The translations under genes were made by a program, and so were the position numbers. Positions 20,034 to 32,282 of a stretch of DNA of 64,000 nt are shown piece after piece (positions within the stretch are counted from its first letter, which is position 1; each line of letters begins with the position of its first letter). This DNA comes from Pegoplata infirma. Taxonomy: Eukaryota; Arthropoda; Insecta; Diptera; Anthomyiidae. Under the pieces are notes generated by a model. The model did not search any database, was not told the origin of the DNA, and was given only the letters and a program-made list of their open reading frames with translations. The stretch lies in contig OY992536.1 of NCBI GenBank assembly GCA_963921195.1, positions 90,377,007-90,441,006 of the forward strand, given 5' to 3'.

Positions 20034-20354
20034 GGGTAATCCTTAAACATTGCTCAGTGATGATTCAAGGTCTTGTTTACAAAACTGCATTTACAGTTTT
20101 TCTAAATTTCAAAAACTGCCGATTTTTTTAAACATTTATTTCAGTTTCACTGAGTTGAAATTTAAAAATGATTTTGTGATATATGTGGGTGGAATTGTTT
20201 CATTTTGTTCTGAACCATTATGCTTGATATTGAATTATAGTGTGATTATTGAACTTTAGAAAGTATAGAGTTACATAGATTTTAATGTGCTGTATGACGA
20301 ACGTCATACTGAAACTGGGAGTTAATATTTGTCAAATTGGAATCTTTGAATAAC
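20034..20354. other. Spacer, nothing recognised
   Basis: AT-rich sequence between the gypsy target duplication and the next element. The 69-codon frame here has no recognisable motif and is not called. Confidence 0.5.
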
Positions 20355-20358
20355 AATT

Positions 20359-21298
20359 CGAGGGCCTATATTCAAAACCCTCTATCTTCCATTTTCACGA
20401 AAATGACTTTTTGATGGCAAAATATTCAGTAAAACGGCCCTCGTCTATGGTGTAAAATTCAGAACAAAAATATTTTTTTTTGCTATTTTATTTGCATTTT
20501 TGGTTTTCTCTATCTCTTACACAATTAATTTTTCTGAATGCAAAACCCTCTATCTTTTCAAATAATTAATTTACAAATATTTGTTTTGAATAATTTTATC
20601 ATGCATTACATGTTTTCATACTAATTTTTGCATGCTGCACATGAATTTATCAACAAAATTCCAGAACCACGATTTTGGTCCACTGATGCTAATTTTTTCT
20701 GAAAATTCTTGTTTGACTTTTTTAAAAAATATGTCTCAAACTTTGGATGTCTTGTGTACATTGTGAAACAAAAATTTTTATCTTAAAAATCCCGATGCTG
20801 ATCAGCATCTGTGGACCAAAATCCCGTTTTTATTTTGTTTACTATTTCTTACATAACATACTCAACAGTTTGTCAACTTTTGAGACGAATTCGGTAAAAA
20901 AAATAATTTTGTCTTAACAATCCGCACCTGTGGACCAAAAGCGCGATTTCGAAATTATTTATAAGCCGTTATCATTAATAAATTACGTTAAAAATTAACC
21001 GATGTCATAAATGAAATCATAATAATTCATTTTTATTTAAATGCAAAACCCTCTATCTGATCATTTTCATTCCTGTACTTAATATTTTTGAGAAACAAAA
21101 CCCTCTATCTATCCTCTAAAATCCCCAATAGTGCAAAATTTTAAAAACTAATTATATGTCAGATTCAGTAGTTGATTTAAAAAAATATTGTAGAATATCG
21201 AATTTTAATTACTCTAACAATTCGCGAAATAAACAGTTTTTTGGCTTTCCTGAAAAGTTGTGTTTTTTTAGATAGAGGGTTTTGAATATAGGCCCTCG
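20359..21298. mobile_element. TIR element with 29-bp perfect ends and AATT flanks (940 bp)
   Basis: The first and last 29 bp are perfect inverse complements, starting CGAGGGCCTATATTCAAAAC and continuing CCTCTATCT. Both ends are flanked by AATT (20355-20358, 21299-21302), which may be a 4-bp target duplication; because AATT is palindromic it could equally belong to the TIR. The motif AAAACCCTCTATCT recurs internally at about 20542, 21045 and 21098 in the left-end orientation. A second internal motif, TGTGGACCAAAA, occurs twice. No transposase was found. Superfamily not assigned. Confidence 0.8.
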
Positions 21299-21525
21299 AA
21301 TTGATCTTTTTTGAATTACAATTGATCTATTTCGAATTATAATTGATATTTTTCGAATTACAGGTAGAATTTTGAAATTACAAATGGAATTTTTGTATTC
21401 TTGAAATTTTTTTAAAATTGTGTACATATGCAAATGCTGTATTTCCTTACAAAATTTTCGTTTCCAATCAAAAATATTCGTATTCGTATATTAAAAAAAA
21501 AAATATTGTTTATCTATTTTTATTT

Positions 21526-21531
21526 TTTATT
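21526..21531 (-). terminator. Candidate polyadenylation signal of VPS51
   Basis: AATAAA on the minus strand about 96 nt past the VPS51 stop codon. Based on position only, in an AT-rich context where such hexamers are frequent. Confidence 0.4.
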
Positions 21532-21626
21532 CCTTAAGCTAGCATAAAAGACATAAAACAAAAATAATTTAAATAATCATTTGCATTAAACCATTAATGG
21601 AATGTTAAAAATATAAAAATAAAATA

Positions 21627-24600
21627 CTAACCACGTTCACAAATTATTTCTACAGCATTTGGTTCCATTAAAGTGGATTCTAAGCACCTATGAACCGCAG
21701 ATCCCAAAATTTCATCCAATAAAAAGTTAATTAAACTTAAAAAAAAAAAAAAAACAGAAACAAATGTTTTAATGTTAAAAAATAATATGCTTAAAATAAA
21801 CTTACTTTTCATCTTTTACAAAACGCCACAAATTCATTTGCAAATAATGGGTATCAACTTGTATCTGCTGTAAACCAAATTTACTAAAGGTTCGCAAACG
21901 AACGCACTCTAATAAAGTCTAAAATCACATTAAATTAAATATCTCAGTTAAAAACAGAATATATGAATGAACATTTTTTACCTTTAAACCAATTTTTATA
22001 ATGCCCGTAACAATTGAAACCTTAGAAAACTCAACGGAGGTAAAAATATCAATTCGTTCAGAAAATAATCTATGTATATTTGACACATAGGATGACTCCA
22101 GTTGTGAAGGTGTAAAATTTGACCAATTTGAACGAAATTGTTGTTTAGAATTTGTCAGATTACTAAAATGAGTCTTACGACTTGAATCACTACTAGCGGT
22201 TGTGCGAACCGTTGATGGATAATCGTATAAACTGGATACCACCGTTTCAATGGATGACAATTCTTCGACAACTCTCTTCATTACGGCGCGAACTGTACGC
22301 GGCTCCAAACAGTTAAGCCAATCGCGAGTCTCTACACTTTTGCGCAACATTTGTGAAATATTAAGTCCTTGTAGACGTACAAAAGTATCAAGTAGACTTT
22401 GGGCAGTCTCACGCATTTCAGCACAGATTTCTGTTTCATGTGTTAAAGTTGCACTGTTCTCCGAATCAATTTCATATAAGTCATCAGCCAACGAAATCTA
22501 TTAAAGAGCATAGATTGTTTTAAAATATAAAAAAAAATTAAATTTAAAAATAGTTAAATTCGTCCTTGTCGAATATATTGATAACCTTACTTAGCTAAAC
22601 TTTATTTAAAAAAATAATTTTGTAAAAAAATGTTAAAAAAATTAATAAATTAAATTTTTTCTCTTAAGTTTCGGAACAACAACTAGAAAATATGTTGAGT
22701 TTTAGTCATATCTGTGTAATATCCTGCAGGAATAATGTGTGTCTCGATCCAAAACACCTATCTCGTCACTGATGAATCACTAAAAAGCCTATCACGTGAT
22801 AGATGAAAATTGGACTATCACTAAACTGTCCCAAAAAAACTTATACCGTGACCGGAGACAATATAACAAAACCAAATTCTCCAATTTTTACCAAGTCCCA
22901 AACAAAACTTTAAAATTTTTCAAACACATTTTTTTCGCGTTTTGTAGTAAAACTTTTTATCGAAAATAATTTATTTAAAAAAAAAATTTCATAAGTTTTG
23001 AAAAAGTTTCCAAGCCCCATTTTTTTTTTAAGTTTTTGAAGTCCCAAACATAATTTTTTTTTGAGTTTTGGAAAAACAAGAATTTTAAAAAATGGAAAAT
23101 TTCAGAACGGGTTCCAAAAATTTTCCAAAAATTTAATTGATAGCCCATACAAAATTATACAAGAATGTAAGTTTTTGAGATTGTGGTGCATTCCGTTTTA
23201 ATTTTATAAATATTTAAACAAGGCAACTCGACACAAATTTGAATTTTTCCAATATTTGACCACGCCTCCTAAGCCCAGTTTTTGAAAAATCCAAAAACGC
23301 AATTTTGTTACTATCATATAGGGCTATCCATACAACCTATTCCGAAATTTACGGTACACATGTTTTTTCGCTGGACAATTGGTGTGGAATGCCTAATATT
23401 AGAGATGGGCACTGGTCAAGTGATTTGCGTGAATCACGCGTGAGTGTGAGTGATTTTCATTTTAATCACGTGATTGTGAGTGAGTGTGAGTTGAAAAAAA
23501 AATCTGAGTGAGTGAGTCATTTATTTTTTGCGTGATTAGATTTTTTAATTTGCCCAATTTTTTTTTTTTAATTTTTTTGAAAATTTTTTTTTTGGATTTT
23601 TTTTTTCTTTTTGGTAAGAAAATTTTATTGTGTGAGTAGATTTTGCGTGACTCACGCGTGAGCGTGATTGAATCTGGTGTGAGTCACGCGTGAGCGTGAG
23701 TAAGTTTTTTATTACTCACGTGAATGTGAGTGAGCGTGAGTAAAAAAAAATTGCGTGAGTGATTAGTGAGTGATTCGATTATTTTTTGCGTGAGCGTGAG
23801 TGAGTCAAAATCCACTCACGCGCCCATCTCTACCTCATATATCTATACGCGCCCAGTAGCGTCCTTGAGGCCAGCCAACGATATACCCTCTAGGTGGATG
23901 GTATAAAAAAAGTTAAATACGCACTTGACAAATATAATGATACACTCCACAATAAAAAACCTTTATTTGAAAATTCAGCTGTAAAAAATTTTCAATTGAT
24001 AAAGGAAAATACCCAGCAAAAAATAAACGAAGTGGTTCAAAAATAATTAGAGGTTTCACTACATACAAAGTAGCGATAGGTGCCGAACTTCATATTCCAA
24101 AGGAAGTACTTTTAAAATCACTTCCAAAAATGCTACAAAATAACAATAAAAACATCTTTCACCAGTTCTTTACTTAAGGATTTTAAAGTACCTCTTTTAT
24201 ATGTTCTTAGGAATTAAATCAAATCACCACAACATATGAACTACTTTTTGAACTGAAATACTTAGAATGGGGGTGATAAACGAAGTCTGCACTTTTTTTA
24301 CGTCCAGCTTCATATGGATTTAGGTTTTGCAAAAATGGTGACAACATTTGGTAATGACATTTCATTTCTCTTTATTTAAAGCTTAAAAAATCGAAAAGAC
24401 AAAAATCGATTATTGATAAATTTTTTAAATTTCATACAAGCAATTTGACGTTTAACTACCATTCTATATCTTATATCGAAAAAAGTTGGTCCTAAATTAA
24501 ATAAATACATTTACGAACTAAAGCGGATGTTTCTCCATCACATTATTAAAGATTGTTTAAGATTTTTAGAAAATTGCGGTTTAATTTTTATAGTTTTGTG

Positions 24601-27600
24601 TGATCTTTATAATTACTCCTATTTTTAGTTCGAAGTATATACGTTTGATTATCAACGAAATTATTTTTTCTATCGCGTAAGGTTTTTAAGATATTCGCAT
24701 TTGAATATTGATATATTTGGGTCTCCTCTGTAACGTGTTCTTAAGTCGCTCGATTAGAATAGTACTCGATTTAGTAAAAATAAGACATTTTTATTACAAA
24801 TCTGGTATCCACATTTTTCTATCGCGTACTGTTTTTGAATATTGTTGTTTAAAACTCTAAACTCCACTGTTGCGCACTTATATTCTTTATAAATCACACT
24901 AACATTTTCAAACGCGAATATCTCAAAAACAGAACATGCTTGAAAATTTTGGATTGCAGTTTTAGAATCAGGAGATCCATTTTATATGAAATCAAGTCCT
25001 ATTTGGTGGAAGCAACGTAAGAATACGTAACAGTGGACCCCTAAAAGTGCTAAAATATTGTTTTTTTTTACTTTTTAACAGCGAATATCTTTAAAACGGT
25101 ACGTGCTATAAAAATTTGGACAGTAGATTTGGAAGCAGGAGACCAAAATCTATAAGGACATGTTAGAAATTTCACTGGGAGGTTTTTGTTGTCGAACAGT
25201 GTTTTTAGTGTAAATATTACAAAAAAATACTCTTTCAATTTATCTTACAAAAAGAAGTGGGGAAATCACTTCTAATTTAGAAGTTCTAAATCACCAAGTA
25301 AAAATTACATAATCACACCCAAAATGCCAAGAAATATGTACTTCTAAAGAAGTGATGAAATATTAACATCCCGATCACTATTTCAGAAGTTGTGATAAAA
25401 ATGTTAATATATATGTACATAATAAACACTAGTGATATATGTTATTCTGAAGTGTCAATACTTTGTGTGTCACGCCCATATTAAATTCATCAATGTTTCA
25501 GTTGAAGAAGAAGTACATCTGGTTCATAAGTTGTGGTGAATTTTGTAGTGAATGGTAAGCTTTTTTTTTGCTGGGTAATGTTGAAAAAAATTAAAAAAAA
25601 AAATACGGTAAAAATATTTTTTTATGTAAAAAAAAAAAAATATCTTAAAAAAAAATTTCTACTTGTTTAAATACCATTCGCTATTAATTTCAGTTCGCAT
25701 ATATTTACCAGCCGCCGATTAAAAAAAAAAATTTAGGCTATATACCAATATTTTCAATGTGTCCTTATAAGGACGTTGGTACCAACGCCGCCAGCTTCAT
25801 TCCAACGTTGGCTCGTTTGTACTTTTCTGATTGGGTACATTTTGGTTCATAACCGCTGAACCGCAATACCAAACTTCTTGAAGCAACAAGTAACTAATTT
25901 ATAAATACAGTCATCTCTGTGTAATATTTTGGCCGTAAATGCATTTAAACAGACGGACATCGCTAGATCATCACTAAATCGATCGATAATCACGAATGTA
26001 TATACTTTATGATATCCTACACCGATATTTTGATGAGTAACGAACGGAATGACATACTTATATATACCCTCTTTAACTAATCATAAGTGGAGAGTATAAA
26101 AATAGTCTACTATGTCTATAAATTTCTGACAAGCAAATAATAATTACCAATACATGAACTCCATTTTGTTCCATTTCCAAACAAGTTTTCGATAAAACCA
26201 ACAGCAAATTCGGCGGACTTGAAGTAGAAGAATCACCAAATGAACTCATTACTTTCGAAATATGACGCATGAAACCAATAAGTAAATTCTCTCTAATGCC
26301 TTCAACACAAAGAGTACCTTTATAATCCGATTTTATATTAAAAGACCAATCTGTTTGTAAAAATACCAATAGATCTTGTAAAACTCCTTTGACTTTTTCG
26401 ACTAACGAAACATAAAGATTCGTAATTAAATCATTTAAATTTGATCCCGAAGCTGAATCACTTTTAGCTGAGACCAACGAAAGTCTCACGGAGCTCAAAC
26501 TATCCGAAAAATGATCTTTGAGATTTTTCGAATGAACATCACATAGCTGATGAGCAGCAGTTATAATAATATCGACGGTATTTCGTTGTATTTCAATACC
26601 GCGACAGATATTACGCATAGCCAGAAGTCTACGATGTAAACGATCTAATGCTCTTAGCATGATTTGGGTGTCACCAAAACCAACATCTGACTCTACACGA
26701 TCTTGAACTAGAGTTAAATATTTATCGATATTGAGATTCAAAAATATATTTAAATCTTTTAAGGAATGTTCCTGGAAATCATCTCTTTCGTTGTCATATT
26801 GTTTGGCTACAAACATATCAAAATAGGAAGTTACCACCAAGGTGAGATCATTTAAAAAACCTTCTATGCCCATATCAACAAATTCAATCATATCTCTTTC
26901 AGTCTGATCTTGTAACATTACAATTTGTTCGTGTAAACGCTTTGAAGCGCAAGTTAACATTTCAGTAGCCATATCTGGAGCTTTCTCATCTAGCTGTAAT
27001 AGTAATTCGCCAATTTCCGTTAAAGATTGTGCCGTTTTACCAGCTCTTTGGAATTCTTGTCTCAGTTGCTGCTTCAAATCTGCCATTATGGTATCACAAT
27101 CTTTACGTATACCTTCAAAAGAAGGTTGGTAGCCGTATTGTTCAAATACTTTCTGGGCGTGTGTGTAATCTTGGACAGCTTGTACATAGTTTTGTTCTTC
27201 TATCAAGGATTTTAATTTGGCCGGTAAAGAAGACAAAAATTGCAAACGCTTAAGTAATGAATGCTTTTCGGAAAGTTTACACAACTGTGATCTGGTTCCT
27301 TGTAAAGTTCCAGTTATTTGTTCACTAAACGTAGTGATAGTTCCCATTTTATCCTTCAGCAAATTCATATCGGACTCCATTTGTTTAAAGTCATTTTTCA
27401 TTTTTCTTATTGTATCTGTGGCCGATATAAATTTGTTGTAATTTTCGTAAACCAAAGTTTGCATATCAGAATGTAGAGTTTGTGTGTCCTTCACCACGGC
27501 CGCCTCGGTATCCATAATCTGTTTGAGAGTACAATCCTAAAAAAAAATTGGAAAAAAGTGTGTGTATAAAAAAATATGAGATTTTGGTTCAACATTTTTA

Positions 27601-30600
27601 ATTGATTTGCAAAAATTTCTCTGGATCTACTAAATTAAATTCGGAATTTAGCACCAAGATCTCTTTATTGGAGTTCTTGTATACAAATCCGCTTTGATCA
27701 GGATGTTTAGTTATAAAATAAAAAAAGGACATTTTTAATTACCTTACAATGTCCTGATAGAGGTCGAATTTCTCTCCAAAAATAGTTAATTTTATGTGAA
27801 GTTCTAATAAACAAGTATGGGTAACTTTGTTTTCCTAATATTAGGTCCGTTCGATTACCATTCAGCAATTTACTAATGTTTACGTTGTTTCCCCTAATAT
27901 TATGTCATTTGGGCTAAAGTATAGTTGGCAGACATTTCTCTGATAAAAACAAAATTTCGCAAATAGAACTTTTAGTGCTATTTCCAAAAAAGACATGGGC
28001 GGCCCATGGTTCCCAAATTATGAGCCTCCAAAGTTTGGATATTGAAATTTATAAATCTTCCAATAATGAGGTTTCATTCGAAAGCTTACCTTTAAAACAA
28101 CATTTAAAAAAAATAAATTCATTAACCTATTCCCAGCCAGAAATTGCCAACCGTACCAAAACAAAAGTACTGGCAAAGCAATTTATTTTTTGTATAGCAA
28201 GCTCTTTTTAGTAAAGTACTTGGTTTCACCGAATTAAGTACTTTGCTAGTACCTTTTTACCAAACTAAAGGCGGTTTATTTATTTGAAATATTTTGTGGA
28301 TTGTGGAAATTTAAAAAAATCGCTACATTCAATGAAAATATTGACTTTCAAAAATATATCATCACATTTGTATTTAGACAGCTTTTTATTTAAAATTTCA
28401 GTAAATTTAATTACATTTTCATTGTCGATGAAATGGATGAATTGGTTTCATTTTAAAACCATTAATGATTACGAAAGAAAATACAACTCTCGATTCCGAG
28501 CATTCTTTTATATTCCTAGAAAGTATTTGGAACTTCTATTAAGAGGATGTAGCAATAAATTCGCGAATTTCTTAATTTTTTTTACGTTTTTGCGAAATTA
28601 AATTGGCCTTTGATAAAAAACTTGCTTTTACCATCATGTTGAATTTTATCATGTTGTATATGGCAGCACCATTTTTCGAGATAATTTAAGGGTCCATCTT
28701 TAAGTAAATAATGTGTGAAGCTTACAGAATTTACTGACCAAAATTTATTTTTTTGGAAAAATTTTTCGTCAGTTATTTGTTTAAGGTTACCACATTATAT
28801 AGTTAAAGATGGACCCTTAAGTCATCTTGTAAAAAGATTCTGCCATAAAAAAAGTTTTTCGCGATTTTTAACATGATGTCTATATCACATAGATGTTTTT
28901 TGTTCACTATTCGTAGTGTTAGGGATGCCTTTATGATCCACTAAAAGCAAGTTTTTTTTTTTATCAAATACCAATTTAGAGGTTTATTTCGCGAGAACCT
29001 CGAAAAATGAAGAAATTCGCGAATTTAAGGGCTTAAGATGAAAAGCTTTAAACCAAATTTGCATAAGAAACATTGCTACAAGTCAAGAAAACTGTAACAT
29101 GCATCGAAAAACGGAGTACGCCATTCGACTCAGCATGTCTCAAATAGATAGAAATGTTGGTCATACCTCTTATTTTCTACAATAGTGGTCACTTTTGTCA
29201 TGCTGTGTAATTAATATATAATTTATTTAAAATAGAAAAATTAAAAAAAAAAAATATTTCTAATGTACAAATTACTAAATAAAAAAAATATTTTATTAAA
29301 TACATTTTTAATTTTGTAATGGATTGTTTTAGTTAAAAAGCTATTTTAAAAATTCTCGGATAGTACTTTTTAAAGTACAGGGAAAGCGCTTTTAAAAGTA
29401 CTTTGCCACTACTAAATGGTGTTATCATTTAGCATCTTAGCAAGTACTAAAAACCCAAATAAAAGGTACTTTGCCAGTATTAATACTACCTTATTAGGTA
29501 CTTTGCCAGATCTGGCCCGTATGTATTTTTCTGCCTGGGTTGGCACAACTCTAAATTTAAAATTTTTGATGCCTTATTAAGAGCATATTTACATTAGGCA
29601 ATTTTAATTTCGGCAATTCTGATTTTATAGTGTATCAGAGAATTTTCCCTCTCTCTCCGATACACTATAAAATCAGAATCGCGGCAATAAAAATTGCCCT
29701 GTCTGAATTGGAACTAATGTATATAAAGCTTCAGTTTAAGCTTTCATTGGTTCCTTTAACCCTTTTAGAACAAAAGTTACTGACTCAGCCATTAACCTTG
29801 CTTATATTTTTAACGTAGACAGATGGACCAAAAATCTTTATAAGGCGGGGAAGATGGCTTTAATGCATGAAGTTTGAAATCCCTAAGCCGGACCAAAGCC
29901 GGCTACACAGAAAAACTTTTAAAACTATTAAAATTTAACCCGAACAAAATTAAACGCGTAAGAGCCTGATACCTAATAAGCAGAGACCTTAATGCACTAA
30001 AAAAATATGTTTTGGGCGCCTGAAGAAAAAACCTTAAAATACATATGTACTAAAAACTATAAAAATATGCACTAAAAATTATAAAAATAGTGCATTTTTA
30101 CTTTTATGAACAAAAATCTCCACATTATCAAAAAATTGTATTTCGATTTTTATTTTTTTTTTTTAATAATTTTTTACTATGTTAGCTTTTTAAAGTTTAA
30201 TAGACAAATGAAATCTTAAATTATAGCCTTGATAATGCAAAATTTTAAAACTTTGAAATCTAAAATATGGTGATGTGCCACAATGGATTAATGAATCCAT
30301 TTTTTTTTAAAATTTAAAGGTATTTGAATAGGCTTTACAATGAAACCTGATCGGACCATTATTGGAAAAGATATATCGAATCCCATATCCGAGCTTTGGA
30401 GGCCCATAACTCAGTATTAAAAAATTACATTAAAAGCAGGGTTGGCAACCGATACCCACCTAGAATAACGGTATTTGGCTATTGTACAGCAACCAATAAA
30501 GATATGGACATTTTCAAAAGCGATTATGAAAGCTGATGAAATGTCTAGTATTTTAAATGTGTCACTTCGTGTTTCTACCGGTTCGTTTTCGAAATATGGG

Positions 30601-32282
30601 TCAATACCTTTATAATACCGTTTCAAACGGTATTATAACGGTATCGGCCTATATAACTAAAACGGACCGGTAGAAACACGAAGTGACACATTTAAAATAC
30701 TAGAAATTTCCTTAGCTTTCATAATCGCTTTTGAAAATGTCCATATCTTTATTGGTTGCTGTACAATAGCCAAATACCGTTATTCTAGGTGGGTATCGGT
30801 TGCCAACCCTGATTAGTAGCCAAGGATTTATACCTCGTAGGTCCTGAATATCCTAAAAGACATAAGAACCTAAACATTTAAATCTTCTAAATGCAAATGC
30901 AGGGCATTCACATAAAAAATGGAAGCTGTCCTCGAAAGATTCATTGCACCATCTGCAATTATCGTTTGACATAACCCCGATTCTTACCATGTGTTTCGCG
31001 AGTTTATTATGCCCCGTGATAAGGTTTATTACTGATCTTATCTGTCTTCTGTCCTTACCCAGAAGAATTTTGCTGTTACCTTGCGATTTTTCGTCCCATA
31101 GCATTTTCGTCTGTATGCTATCATTTGATATCGTCCATCTATTTATCCACTTGTTTCTAGTGTCCAGCTTAATATTATGAAAAGTAAGGGAGAGTGGTGG
31201 AAACACTCCCTCAACGGCGAGCTCATGTGGAAGGCTTGCGCCTGCCTTCGCAAGCACATCCGCTTTCTCATTACCTCTAATATCCTTGTGTCCAGGTACC
31301 CAGCACAGTCGTATATTATGCTGCTCCGAGAACTTGTAGTTCTCTGTGACAGCGGCTGACTACCTTGGAGTTGATATTATCCGTAGTTAACGAATTTAAA
31401 GACGGTTGGCTGTCGATGAAGAAAGCAATATCGCTGTAGAATATTGGCCTCATCCAGATTAGCTCCTCTGCCTTGGCGATCGCATAGATCTCCGCCTGAA
31501 AAATGCTGTAATCATTCTCCAAGCGGAAAGATTCATCAATACTTAACTCAGAGCAGTGCACACCACTTCCTGACAAAATACATGCAAATTCGTCACAGAC
31601 GAATGGCGTTCGTATTACAGAAACTAGGGGGTCAGTGTTTTTTTCTCCCTATAGTGGTTATAGATTTAGTATATTTTTTCCAATAGAAAAAGTCTCAGGT
31701 TCTGAGATGAATTTTTTATAAAAAAAACCAAAGGTGTCGAGACCCTATCGAAAAAGTCTCAGCTTAAGGAAAACTTTTCTGTTAACTAATCTCAGGCTGA
31801 CATATTGCGCGCCCTTCTACTTTGCGTACAAACATATTTTTAGTAATTAAGTATTTTTAATAAAACCTTTTAAAAACAAATATGAAAACATGACAAAAAA
31901 CGTTAAAAAAATAAACATTTACAAAGAAAATAAAATTCCCGGGACTTCGAGATTTAAAATTATCGGGAACTCCCGTCCTGGAAATTCCCGTTAAAAACTG
32001 TACTCAGAAGCCATGGGCGGCCGACAATTGTTTTCTTTCTTAAAAGCAAAATGAGCATTGTCTGCCAGCTAGACTTGTTCCCATGAAGGCCGCCAACAAT
32101 ATTGCAGCTTTGCTGGCATGATTATTTTGACTGCCATAAGTAAACAATGGAACTTGAAGGACCATTTTCTTAGTGGAAATGAATAGACAATATTCTCTTA
32201 CCTTCAAAAGCTTTTCCAAATACTTTTCTGCATCAAAAGTAGTGTTATCCATATCATAAGGATTTTTTACGGTATTTGACAT
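21627..32282 (-). CDS. Vps51: VPS51 (GARP/EARP tethering complex subunit), 5 exons
   Basis: VPS51 tethers endosome-derived vesicles at the trans-Golgi (GARP) and at recycling endosomes (EARP). Exons on the minus strand: 32282-32202, 27536-26148, 22497-21982, 21918-21806 and 21735-21627; coding lengths 81, 1389, 516, 113 and 109 give 735 aa plus stop. Every junction has GT donors and AG acceptors, and phases agree (0, 0, 0, 2). Diagnostic segments: the N-terminal [20 protein letters not shown], then [20 protein letters not shown] (the Vps51/Vps67 region), [40 protein letters not shown] followed by [14 protein letters not shown], and the C-terminus [13 protein letters not shown], all closely matching animal VPS51. 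Length is close to the human protein (about 780). Intron 1 (4.7 kb) and intron 2 (3.65 kb) are filled with transposons; introns 3 and 4 are about 65 bp. Upstream it faces MMS19 head to head. Confidence 0.95.
22650..22870. repeat. Divergent copy of the CTGCAGG / GTCACGTGA dispersed repeat (VPS51 intron 2)
   Basis: Contains CCTGCAGGA, a CCTATCACGTGATAG palindrome and GTCACTGATGAATCAC. It resembles the better copies at 41555-41708, 45850-45935, 47683-47770 and 58795-58885. Old and partial. Confidence 0.4.
23400..23832. mobile_element. hAT-type MITE in VPS51 intron 2 (433 bp)
   Basis: Perfect 11-bp ends TAGAGATGGGC and GCCCATCTCTA, with 8-bp flanks CCTAATAT (23392-23399) and CCTCATAT (23833-23840) differing at one position, as expected for an ageing hAT target duplication. 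The body is almost entirely repeats of GTGAGTGTGAGTGA and CACGCGTGA in both orientations. No coding capacity. Confidence 0.82.
24012..25575. mobile_element. CCCAG-end element, copy 1 (VPS51 intron 2, 1,564 bp)
   Basis: Left end CCCAGCAAAAAA and right end TTTTTTGCTGGG, each flanked by TA (24010-24011 and 25576-25577). These ends lack the CAGAAA step of the other copies and may be a sister subfamily. The interior includes the dispersed repeat at 24886-25310, shared with 4173-4530. No transposase was found. Confidence 0.6.
24886..25310 (+). repeat. Dispersed repeat, second copy
   Basis: Closely matches 4173-4530 in the same orientation, with about 55 bp of extra sequence (about 25125-25195). 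Shared motifs include AACAGAACATGCTTGAAAA, GTAACAGTGGACCCCTAAAA and TCTAATTTAGAAGTTCTAAA. Confidence 0.75.
25766..25835 (-). mobile_element. Solo end of a CCCA-end element (same subfamily as 46175-46693)
   Basis: On the minus strand it begins CCCAATCAGAAAAGTACAAA and continues through CCAACGTTGGAATGAAG, matching the left end of the element at 46175. The other end was not found. Confidence 0.6.
25913..26100 (+). mobile_element. Mini-me-like repeat, copy D (decayed, VPS51 intron 2)
   Basis: Contains AGACGGACATCGCTAGA, TATATACTTTATG, CGATATTTTGATG and the terminal GGAGAGTATAAAAA. It ends about 50 bp from the donor of VPS51 exon 2. Confidence 0.65.
28132..29539. mobile_element. CCCAG-end element, copy 2 (VPS51 intron 1, 1,408 bp)
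   Basis: Left end CCCAGCCAGAAATTGCC, right end (reversed) CCCAGGCAGAAAAATAC, with a 2-bp direct flank TT on both sides (28130-28131, 29540-29541). Subterminal regions repeat AAAGTACTTTGCCA-like motifs (about 28165, 28215, 29390, 29480, 29505). A further degenerate inverted repeat (about 28555-29025, bounded by AATTCGCGAATTT) is nested inside, with facing copies of AGGGTCCATCTTTAA. No transposase. Confidence 0.75.
29597..29698. repeat. About 100-nt hairpin with about 40-bp arms
   Basis: GGCAATTTT...GTGTATC (29597-29635) faces GATACAC...AAAATTGCC (29659-29698). The inner 18 bp, TGATTTTATAGTGTATC and its neighbour, are perfectly paired around a CT-rich loop. It lies in VPS51 intron 1. It could be a small foldback MITE or a microRNA-like precursor; sequence alone cannot decide. 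Confidence 0.6.
29835..29910. repeat. Fragment related to the hAT MITE at 36285-36888
   Basis: In reverse complement it shares CCGG...CGGCTTAGGGATT and CATGCATTAAA with the interior of the element in MMS19 intron 3. No ends remain. Confidence 0.45.
30437..30811. mobile_element. Foldback hAT-type MITE in VPS51 intron 1 (375 bp)
   Basis: Starts CAGGGTTGGCAACCGATACC and ends with its inverse complement. Arms of about 145 bp (30437-30585 and about 30665-30811) are nearly perfect inverted copies, so the whole element is a hairpin with a central loop of about 80 nt. Flanking 8-mers ATTAAAAG (30429-30436) and ATTAGTAG (30812-30819) match at 6 of 8 positions, consistent with an old hAT duplication. 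Confidence 0.75.
30853..31620 (-). pseudogene. Truncated non-LTR retrotransposon ORF2, RNase H and C-terminal Cys/His region
   Basis: Two minus-strand frames offset by one, 31576-31316 and 31300-30853, together encode the RNase H domain (FQAEIYAI with Glu, FFIDSQPS with Asp, [17 protein letters not shown] with Asp). This is followed by an [11 protein letters not shown] segment and the knuckle [21 protein letters not shown]. RNase H after RT is found in the I/LOA/R1-like non-LTR clades. The frame breaks near 31310-31325. 5'-truncated, sits antisense to nothing, in the same orientation as VPS51 within intron 1. A remnant, not a gene. Confidence 0.8.
31690..32201. other. Rest of VPS51 intron 1 next to exon 1, nothing recognised
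   Basis: AT-rich with a repeated GAAAAAGTCTCAG motif (31687 and 31751). No gene and no element ends recognised. Confidence 0.4.

Noticed and set aside
28284..28601. 105-codon frame in VPS51 intron 1
   Set aside because: Lies in the CCCAG-end element copy 2, no motif, AT-rich composition; no support as a gene.
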